A stretch of 64,000 nt of DNA from Calidifontibacter indicus (GTDB lineage: Bacteria; Actinomycetota; Actinomycetes; Actinomycetales; Dermatophilaceae), in the NCBI RefSeq assembly GCF_003386865.1, contig NZ_QTUA01000001.1, positions 372,001-436,000 of the forward strand. Reading direction: 5' to 3'. Numbering within the stretch: position 1 is the stretch's first letter; each line of letters starts with the position of its first letter. Positions 58,071 through 64,000 of this stretch are shown here, in pieces. The notes beneath the pieces are model-generated. The model was given only the letters and a program-made list of their open reading frames with translations. It did no database searches and had not been told where the DNA came from. The translations under genes were made by a program, and so were the position numbers.

Positions 58071-58937
58071 CTACTTGAGCAGACGCGACATCCGGCGGTC
58101 AGCGAGCGGTTTGCCGCCGGTCTGACAGGTCGCGCAGTACTGCATCGACCGGTCGGCGAACGACACCTCGCGCACCACATCGCCGCACTCCGGGCACTTC
58201 TCGCCGGTGCGACCGTGCACCCGCATGCCGGCCCGCTTGGCGTCCTTGAGTTCGGCGGCGGGCTTGCCGGCGGACGCTTCGACGGCCGACGTCAACGTCT
58301 CGCGCAGCGCCGTGTAGAGCCGCGAAACCGCCTCGTCGTCAAGCGAATCCGACTTCGCGTAGGGCGACAGCTTCGCGACGTTCAGCACCTCGTCGGAGTA
58401 GGCATTGCCCACACCGGCGATCACCGACTGGTCACGCAGCACCCCCTTGATCTGGGCGCGGCGGCCGCGCAACAGATCGGTGAACTTCTCCAGGGTGAAG
58501 TCGTCGGCGAGCGGGTCGGGGCCGAGCGAGGCGATCTGCGGGATCTCGGTCGTCGGGTCTTTGACGATGTAGGCAGCGAGCCGCTTCTGGGTGCCCTGCT
58601 CGGTGAGGTCGAACGCGGAGCCGTCGTCGAACGACACCCGCAGCGCGATCGGCGACTTGCCGCCCGGCCGCAACCGGGTGGCCGGCGCCTTGTCGTACCA
58701 CCGCAGCCACCCGGCACGAGACAGGTGGAACACGAGGTGCAGGCCGTCGACGTCGAGGTCGATCCACTTGCCGAAGCGCCGGAGGTCGGTGACGAACAGC
58801 CCGCAAAGTGCCTGCGGGGCAGGCGAATAGGTCTTCAACACACTGAACGACGCCAACTCCACGTCGGCCACGGCCACGCCGCTCACCCGCGTGCGCAGGA
58901 AGCCGGCGAGCGCCTCCACCTCGGGTAGCTCAGGCAT
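58071..58937 (-). CDS. Fpg/Nei family DNA glycosylase
   Basis: A 288-residue base-excision repair glycosylase/lyase. The N-terminus PELPEVEAL gives the catalytic Pro and Glu; GVGNAYSDEVL is the helix-two-turn-helix; the C-terminal zinc finger is CPECG then YCATCQTGG. It removes oxidized bases and cuts the strand. The end is closer to Nei than classical MutM, so I leave the symbol blank. It starts 8 bases inside the APP1 gene, so they are cotranscribed. Confidence 0.9.
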   Translation of the reverse strand: MPELPEVEALAGFLRTRVSGVAVADVELASFSVLKTYSPAPQALCGLFVTDLRRFGKWIDLDVDGLHLVFHLSRAGWLRWYDKAPATRLRPGGKSPIALRVSFDDGSAFDLTEQGTQKRLAAYIVKDPTTEIPQIASLGPDPLADDFTLEKFTDLLRGRRAQIKGVLRDQSVIAGVGNAYSDEVLNVAKLSPYAKSDSLDDEAVSRLYTALRETLTSAVEASAGKPAAELKDAKRAGMRVHGRTGEKCPECGDVVREVSFADRSMQYCATCQTGGKPLADRRMSRLLK

Positions 58938-59967
58938 GGCTCACACCCGTGTCGAGCGTGCGCAGCGCGGCCAACTGTTGGAACAACGCGTAGCCGTCGG
59001 CGCCCTCCACCTTGAAGGTGGGCGACTCGCGTCCGTCGTCGCGCGAGAGCGGGTGGCCGTGCGAGAGCACCTGCTGGGCGACGGTGAGCTGGCGGATCGC
59101 GATGGCCCGCACCCGGCCCGGCTGCTCCGCCGCGAACTCGTCGTAGATCTCCGGGTCGTGCTGCCCGTCGTCGCCCACGAGCAACCACTTGATGTTCGGG
59201 AGTTCGGCTGCCAGACGGCGCAATTGGGAGCGCTTGTGCTCGCGTCCGCTGCGGAACGCGGCCGTCTCGGTGGCGCCCCAGTCGGTCATCAGCAGCGCGC
59301 CACCGGGGAAGCCGTGCCGCTGCAGGAAGCGGTTGATGATCGGCTGGGTGTTCCAGGCGCCGGTCGACAGGTAGATCACCGGCGAGCCCGGATTGTGCGC
59401 CAGCAGCGACCGGTAGAGCGCCGACATGCCGGGCACCACGCGGCGAGCCGTCTCGGGAAGAACGAAAGTGTTGTAGGCGGCGAGCACCATGCGCGGAAGC
59501 GAGGTGACCAGGCAGGTGTCGTCGATGTCGCTGATGATGCCGAAGCCGACGTCGTCGCCGATCACCTGGATCGGGGCGCGCGCCTCGACCCCCGCGCAGC
59601 GCACGATCGCGTGGTGCCAGCCGGGCGCGAGCCCGTGCCCGGTCAGGTCGACGTCGAAGTAGCCGCCGCGGTCGGAGCTGACCTTCGCCGTCGCCGCGCC
59701 GAAAGTGATCTCGACCGGCAGTCCCGTCTGCGGCGCCGCGAGGAACACCCGGATGCCGCGCAACACCGTCGCGTGCATCGCGTCGATCGGTTGCTCGGCG
59801 GCGTCGGGCCGCGACAAGACGATGCGTCCCATGGCGCGCGCCGAACGGGTGCTGCCGTAGCCGGAGTAGGTGAGCACCCGCGTGCGGAAACCACGCCAGG
59901 ACAGCGTGCGGGCGAGAGCGCCGTTGAAGGCGTCCTCGGCACGTGCGGCGGGGTGCATCGGGCCCAT
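58930..59967 (-). CDS. APP1-like phosphatase domain protein (DUF2183)
   Basis: A 345-residue protein. The N-terminal half has beta-rich sequence (GGYFDVDLTGHGLAPGWHHA). The C-terminal half is a HAD-type phosphatase: GFGIISDIDDTCLVTSLPRM with the DxDxT nucleophile, YLSTGAWN, and LLVGDDGQHDPEIY with the late Asp pair. Yeast APP1 is a phosphatidate phosphatase; bacterial homologues are uncharacterized. Overlaps the glycosylase gene. Confidence 0.85.
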   Translation of the reverse strand: MGPMHPAARAEDAFNGALARTLSWRGFRTRVLTYSGYGSTRSARAMGRIVLSRPDAAEQPIDAMHATVLRGIRVFLAAPQTGLPVEITFGAATAKVSSDRGGYFDVDLTGHGLAPGWHHAIVRCAGVEARAPIQVIGDDVGFGIISDIDDTCLVTSLPRMVLAAYNTFVLPETARRVVPGMSALYRSLLAHNPGSPVIYLSTGAWNTQPIINRFLQRHGFPGGALLMTDWGATETAAFRSGREHKRSQLRRLAAELPNIKWLLVGDDGQHDPEIYDEFAAEQPGRVRAIAIRQLTVAQQVLSHGHPLSRDDGRESPTFKVEGADGYALFQQLAALRTLDTGVSHA

Positions 59968-60008
59968 GGGTGTCAGCCTAGGCGACCCGCTCTGCCTAGG
60001 CTGAACAC

Positions 60009-61346
60009 GTGGTGAACGGCAGCCGAGGACCGAGCAGGCGCACGTTCGTCGCCGCGTCCGTCGTGACCGTGGCCGGGGCCGGCGGGGTGCTCGGCTACCA
60101 GGCCTGGCCGCGCACCACCTACCCGCGGCGGGTGCCGCTCTATTCCGCCACCGTCGCGATGGGTCCGTCGCCCGAGGGCGAACCCGAGCCCGGCACCGAC
60201 CGCACGCTCATCCGCCCCGACCAGTTGAGCCTGCTCGTGCCGCAGAGCCGGGTGGTGCAGGCCGCGCCGAATGTCGAGCTGCTGCTCGCCCGCGAGCGGG
60301 CGATGTTGGCCGCCGCGCCGGAGTGGACGCGCGCGCCCCGTTTCGCCGACGCGGCCCGGTCGGCGCTGCTCGACCTGCACGTGCTCGCCGACGGGCTGCC
60401 GAGCCCGGTGGCGGCGTGGACGCCGTACTGGAGGTTCAGTTGGCCGCGCGACTGTGCGTTCGTCGCCGTCGCCCAGGCCCTCACCGGTCAGTACGACGCG
60501 GCGCTCAAGGTGTTGCGCTTCCTGCAAACCGCCCAGGCTGCGGACGGGTGGTTCGAGGCGCGATACGTGCCCGGCACCGACCGCTCCCCCGACTCGCGCC
60601 CCCGCCAACTGGACGGCTGTGGCTGGGCGCTGTGGGCGTGCGACCGGGTGCGCGCCCAGCTTCCGGCCTCGCGTGTCGGCGAGTTGGCCGACCTCGCCCA
60701 ACTCGTCGAGCGCAGCACCGACCGCATCGTCGAGGCCGTTTCGACGCCGTCCGGGCTGCCGCCGGCGACGCCCGACTACTGGGAGGTCAGCGAACGGTCG
60801 CCCACCCTCGCGACCTGCGCGATGCTCGCCGCCGGACTCGAATCGGCGGTGCGGCTGCTCTCGGGCATCGGCCGGCCCGCCGACCGCGTCGCCGACGCGC
60901 TCACCCGGCTCGACCGGACGATCCAGCGGGCGTACGGCCGGTACGGCTTCCCGCGGCATCCCGGGCGCAGCGACCCCGACATCGGGGCGGCCTTCCTGCT
61001 GCCGCCCTTCCGCGACGCCGTCAACGAGCCGGCGCTGCAGCGGCTCATCGAGATCCTGCCGCGCCTCGGTCGGCCCGCGGGCGGCCTGGCGCCGGGCGTC
61101 ACCTGGCACCAGGACGGCATCAGCTGGACTCCCGAAACCGCCACTGTGGCAGCGGTGTTCGCGCGCACCGGGCAGGTGCAGCGGGCCGCCGACCTGGTCG
61201 ACTGGCTGGCCAAGCACCGCACCGTCGCCGGTTCCTACCCGGAAAAGGTGCTCGAAACCGGTGACGCCGCCGCGGTCGCACCCTTGGCCTGGACCGCGGC
61301 GGCAACCTTGCTCGCCGTCGAGGGACTGGGCGGCGCGCTCAGATGA
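60009..61346 (+). CDS. glycoside hydrolase 15-like protein with a Tat-like signal
   Basis: A 445-residue protein. The start has a twin-arginine stretch (SRRTFVAASVVTVAGAGGVL), so export through Tat is possible. The remainder is alpha/alpha-barrel-like: AAWTPYWRFSWPRDCAFVAV, DGWFEARYVPGTDRS, QLDGCGWALWACDRV and AGGLAPGVTWHQDGISWTPE. These match GH15/glucoamylase-like domains with acidic residues in the WPRD and late PE segments. Substrate unproven. Starts GTG at 60009 or 60012. 3' end overlaps uricase by 8 bases. Confidence 0.82.
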   Translation: MVNGSRGPSRRTFVAASVVTVAGAGGVLGYQAWPRTTYPRRVPLYSATVAMGPSPEGEPEPGTDRTLIRPDQLSLLVPQSRVVQAAPNVELLLARERAMLAAAPEWTRAPRFADAARSALLDLHVLADGLPSPVAAWTPYWRFSWPRDCAFVAVAQALTGQYDAALKVLRFLQTAQAADGWFEARYVPGTDRSPDSRPRQLDGCGWALWACDRVRAQLPASRVGELADLAQLVERSTDRIVEAVSTPSGLPPATPDYWEVSERSPTLATCAMLAAGLESAVRLLSGIGRPADRVADALTRLDRTIQRAYGRYGFPRHPGRSDPDIGAAFLLPPFRDAVNEPALQRLIEILPRLGRPAGGLAPGVTWHQDGISWTPETATVAAVFARTGQVQRAADLVDWLAKHRTVAGSYPEKVLETGDAAAVAPLAWTAAATLLAVEGLGGALR

Positions 61347-62247
61347 AGCTGGGGACCGCCGTCCAGGCCTCGCCGGGGTCGGACGCGTCGTCGCGCACGA
61401 CCTGGGCCTCGATGAGGCCGTAAGGGCGATCGGCGGCAATGAAGACCTCACCCTTGTTCTCGATGCCGAAGCGGTCGAGGTCGTAGAGGAAGTGGTGCTT
61501 GTTGGGAGCCGAGAAGCGGATCTCGTCGATCTCCGAGTGGGCCTCGAGCACGGCCTTGCCCATCGCGTGCAGCGTCTCCTGCAACGCCCGCGAGTAGGTG
61601 GTGGCGAACGCCGCGAGGCAGAGCTTCTTGACGTCCTCGTAGACCTCGTCGAAGTTGATGCCGTCGGTCTTGTTGTAGCGCCAGCGGGCGGTGAGGCTGG
61701 TCGCCATGATGCGGTCGTCGGCCTCCTCGAGCGTGGTGAACTCGTCCTTGAGGAAGCCCTTGAACTCCGAGCCGGTCGACTTCAGGACGGTGAGGTCCTC
61801 GAGGCCGGAGACGACCGACACCCGCTGGTCGTCGCCGCGTCCGTCGACGGTGATGATCGCGGTGCGGGTCTCGGTGCCGCGGCGCACGAACGAGTGGTCG
61901 TGCCCCTCGCCGTCGACCTGGATGCGATCCCAGGCGTACTCCTCGATGCGGATCTGCGAACCGGTCGCCTTCGGGGCGGCGGTCAGGAAGTGGGTGCCGA
62001 GCGCGATGCCGTACTGCTCCGGCGACTCGACGCCGACCTTCTTCGCGAACGCGAACGAGGTGTTCTTCTGGGTGTCGGTCGGCAGGACGTCGGCTTGGTC
62101 GCCCTCGAGGTGCGCGGCGGTGAAGTCGCCTCGCAGCGAGGTCGATACGTTGAGGTCACGGATCGAGTGGCGATCGGTGTCGCGATAGATCCGGACGACG
62201 CGGTTCTCCGCCTTGCCGTACTGGTTGACTCCGAGGGAGATGCTCAT
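61339..62247 (-). CDS. uox: urate oxidase
   Basis: A 302-residue cofactor-free uricase converting urate to 5-hydroxyisourate. SISLGVNQYGKAENRVVRIY at the start, VLPTDTQKNTSFAFAK with the catalytic Thr-Lys, and SAPNKHHFLYDLDRFGIENK near the end are family marks. ATG 62247 has AAGGAGC upstream, and a palindrome lies 65 bases further. No downstream purine-catabolic gene is adjacent in the window. Confidence 0.96.
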   Translation of the reverse strand: MSISLGVNQYGKAENRVVRIYRDTDRHSIRDLNVSTSLRGDFTAAHLEGDQADVLPTDTQKNTSFAFAKKVGVESPEQYGIALGTHFLTAAPKATGSQIRIEEYAWDRIQVDGEGHDHSFVRRGTETRTAIITVDGRGDDQRVSVVSGLEDLTVLKSTGSEFKGFLKDEFTTLEEADDRIMATSLTARWRYNKTDGINFDEVYEDVKKLCLAAFATTYSRALQETLHAMGKAVLEAHSEIDEIRFSAPNKHHFLYDLDRFGIENKGEVFIAADRPYGLIEAQVVRDDASDPGEAWTAVPSFI

Positions 62248-62311
62248 CGGTTGCTCCTTGGGCCGCGCCCTCCGCGGCCAGGGCACGATTGCTGTTTCAG
62301 GGTGACGTCAC

Positions 62312-62328
62312 ATTTCGCTACGCGAAAT
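62312..62328. promoter_or_regulatory. ATTTCGC-TAC-GCGAAAT palindrome upstream of urate oxidase
   Basis: Perfect 7-bp arms with a 3-base centre, 65-81 bases before the urate oxidase start. A good candidate operator; the form TTTCGNNNNNCGAAA would suit an IclR- or other dimeric regulator. No matching regulator lies next to it. Confidence 0.6.
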
Positions 62329-62356
62329 TCAAATACCGACTGATGAAAAGGTACGA

Positions 62357-62390
62357 GCGGGTGTGTTCCCTGTCAAGGGTTCGCACCCGC
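62357..62390. terminator. hairpin between urate oxidase promoter and MarR gene
   Basis: 7-bp arms GCGGGTG / CACCCGC with a second internal stem (CCCT/AGGG). Could terminate marR on the minus strand. Confidence 0.45.
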
Positions 62391-62419
62391 CCCTATCCAC
62401 GCTGCCAAGAGCGTCAGCT

Positions 62420-62447
62420 CCGGCCGGCCGGCCGGCCGGCCGGCCGG
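62420..62447. repeat. (CCGG)7 simple repeat
   Basis: Seven uninterrupted CCGG units, 28 bp, ending 5 bases before the minus-strand MarR stop codon. Slippage would not affect the protein but could alter the transcript end. Confidence 0.85.
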
Positions 62448-62452
62448 CGCGG

Positions 62453-62884
62453 TCAGCGGGCGTCGGCCGCGATCTGCCGCAACAGCTCGTTGGCCCGCAC
62501 CAGCACCTCGCGGTCCTGTGGCGACAGCGCGGCCAACACCGGCGCAATCACGTCGGTGCGGGCCTGCCGCACCTCCTGCAGCACCCCGCGCCCCGCGTCG
62601 GTGAGCGCGATCCGGCTGGCGCGGGCGTCGTCCTCGTCGGGCGTGCGCACGAGCAGCCCCTGCTCCTCGAGCTTCTTCACCTGGGCGGTCATCGTCGGCT
62701 GACTGCAGTGGTCGGCCGCGGCGAGTTCGCCGATGCGGGCGTCCTCGTTCGCCTCGACCAGGCCCAGCAGCCGGGCCTGTGCCGACGAGATCGGCAGCAC
62801 GGAGTGCTTGGTGGCCCACCGGTTGAATTTCGCGACCGCGGAAAGCAATTGGGCCCCCAACTCGTTGCTGCTCGGTGCACTCAC
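62453..62884 (-). CDS. MarR family transcriptional regulator
   Basis: A 143-residue winged-helix regulator. [40 protein letters not shown] and [20 protein letters not shown] with [12 protein letters not shown] are the fold. ATG 62884 overlaps the ligase stop (ATGA), so it is cotranscribed with the acyl-CoA ligase and may respond to a fatty or aromatic acyl compound. Confidence 0.9.
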   Translation of the reverse strand: MSAPSSNELGAQLLSAVAKFNRWATKHSVLPISSAQARLLGLVEANEDARIGELAAADHCSQPTMTAQVKKLEEQGLLVRTPDEDDARASRIALTDAGRGVLQEVRQARTDVIAPVLAALSPQDREVLVRANELLRQIAADAR

Positions 62885-64000
62885 CCCTGGGCCTCCGCGG
62901 TGTCGGCCGCCGCCGGAGCACCGGCGGCAGCGCCGTCGGCATCGCGCAGTTCACGTTTGAGGATCTTGCCGGTCGCACCCTTGGGCAGCTCGTCGATGAA
63001 GCGCACGTGCCGCGGGTACTTGTAGGCGGCGACCCGCTCCTTGGCGAAGTCCTTGACCTCGTCCTCGGTCAGCTGCGAGCCGGGCGTGCGCACGACGCAG
63101 GCGACGACCTCCTCGCCGTAGTGCTCGTGCGGCACACCGATCACGGCGACCTCGGCGATCTCGGGGTGCTCGTACAGCGCTTCCTCGACCTCGCGCGGGT
63201 AGACGTTGTAACCGCCGCGGATGATCATGTCCTTGCTGCGGTCGACGATGAAGAAGTAGCCCTCGTCGTCGACACGGGCGAGGTCGCCGGAGAAGAACCA
63301 GCCGTCGCGGATCGCGTCGGCGGTGGCGTCCGGACGGTTCCAGTAGCCCTTCATCAGCAGGTGGCCGCGGATCGCGATCTCACCGATCTCGCCCTCGGGG
63401 CTGTCTGACCCGTCGCTCTGGGCGAGCCGCATCTCGACGCCTTCCAACGGCGTGCCGATCGACCCCGGCTTGCGCTCGCGGTCGGGGTGGTTGAACGAGG
63501 CGACCGGGGAGGTCTCGGACAGGCCGTAACCCTCGAGCACCATGCAGCCGAACCGCTGCTCGAACCTCTTCATCACCTCGACCGGCATCGCCGAACCGCC
63601 ACTGGCGCACAGCCGCAGCGTCGACAGGTCGAACTCGCGGTCGCCGGCGGCGGCCAGCAGCGCCTGGAACATCGTCGGCACGCCCTCGAAGATCGTGACG
63701 TGCTGCTGCTCCATCGCCTCCAGCACGGCGTTCGGCTCGAACCGCGGCACGAGCACGAGCGTGGCGCCGCGGGCGACCGCGGTGTTGAGGCTGCAGGTCA
63801 GACCGAAGACGTGGAAGAGCGGCAGGCAGCCCATGATGATGTCGTCGGACGTGATGCTCATCAGCGTGCGAGCGACCACTTCCTGGTTCTTGTCCAGGGA
63901 GAAGTGGGTCAGCTCGGCGCCCTTCGGACGACCGGTGGTGCCCGAGGTGTAGAGGATGACGGCGGTGTCGTCGTCGGCGCGGTCGACCAGCTCGGTCGAC
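62881..64000 (-). CDS. long-chain-type acyl-CoA synthetase, 5' end outside window
   Basis: A 3' fragment of an AMP-forming ligase (373 codons seen). [20 protein letters not shown] is the phosphate-binding loop; [15 protein letters not shown] and [17 protein letters not shown] (with the acyl-binding Thr/Glu region) follow; [20 protein letters not shown] and [17 protein letters not shown] make the hinge; and [13 protein letters not shown] carries the catalytic Lys. Length and motifs fit FadD-like ligases. The gene starts beyond the window end. MarR follows with a four-base overlap. Confidence 0.93.
   Translation of the reverse strand, partial: STELVDRADDDTAVILYTSGTTGRPKGAELTHFSLDKNQEVVARTLMSITSDDIIMGCLPLFHVFGLTCSLNTAVARGATLVLVPRFEPNAVLEAMEQQHVTIFEGVPTMFQALLAAAGDREFDLSTLRLCASGGSAMPVEVMKRFEQRFGCMVLEGYGLSETSPVASFNHPDRERKPGSIGTPLEGVEMRLAQSDGSDSPEGEIGEIAIRGHLLMKGYWNRPDATADAIRDGWFFSGDLARVDDEGYFFIVDRSKDMIIRGGYNVYPREVEEALYEHPEIAEVAVIGVPHEHYGEEVVACVVRTPGSQLTEDEVKDFAKERVAAYKYPRHVRFIDELPKGATGKILKRELRDADGAAAGAPAAADTAEAQG

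Noticed and set aside
1-64000. The two acyl-CoA ligase fragments being the two halves of one gene on a circle
   Set aside because: Both fragments contain their own C-terminal GKILKREL domain and lie on opposite strands.

Overview
The window is GC-rich, gene-dense DNA from a high-GC Gram-positive bacterium (Actinomycetota), most likely a member of Micrococcales. Supporting genes are a GTP-type PEP carboxykinase, an F420-dependent glucose-6-phosphate dehydrogenase, a cydABDC operon, DUF4921, a DUF222-HNH nuclease and a MurE without the meso-DAP signature. Genus cannot be fixed from the sequence alone. No rRNA, tRNA or CRISPR array was seen.

Layout. 0-6 kb: the end of an acyl-CoA ligase, a divergent yceI/marR pair with two operator palindromes, a decayed ABC transporter, a macro-like/SIR2 fusion protein (the best candidate for a new immune effector), a GABA aminotransferase and a DEDDh exonuclease. 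6-21 kb: secreted M4 protease, MMPL exporter, NYN nuclease, pckG, DUF4921, fgd, an anti-sigma-type ATPase, GDPD, a crotonase, murE and an M56 peptidase. 21-27.5 kb: cydA-cydB-cydD-cydC-blaI, with ATGA overlaps at the last three junctions. 27.5-32 kb: an accessory patch with a truncated membrane gene, a degenerate ORF, a metzincin broken by a stop, a lipoprotein and a complete IS1380-type element (30335-31987, 4-bp target duplication). 32-48 kb: terC, SRPBCC, trmL, thpR, an aldo/keto reductase, a PLP decarboxylase overlapping a GPH transporter, DUF222-HNH with a LexA-like box, rhodanese, pnuC-nadR, a WYL regulator, a DinB-like protein and a secreted zinc peptidase. 48-64 kb: crotonase, second NYN protein, glycosyltransferase, a run of broken genes, an AAA ATPase, a lipase, a double GNAT, pdxY, second rhodanese, Fpg/Nei, APP1, a GH15-like enzyme, urate oxidase, and marR plus an acyl-CoA ligase running off the end.

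Two genome-scale themes stand out. First, gene decay is frequent: at least eight genes carry internal deletions, frameshifts or in-frame stops, scattered among intact housekeeping genes. Second, several dispersed DNA repeats are present: a GCGAAAGTTTGC/GCAAACTTTCGC inverted-repeat family at gene ends, a palindromic element inside cydD, a 17-bp TTCGCCTGTGCSGCAAC motif found five times in one orientation in different reading frames, and a hairpin repeat pair flanking the lipase-GNAT segment.

The genes form several working groups: NAD metabolism (pnuC-nadR, and the putative NAD-consuming SIR2 fusion), respiration under low oxygen or stress (cydABDC), central carbon metabolism (pckG, fgd), and secreted hydrolases (M4, zinc peptidase, lipase, GH15-like).
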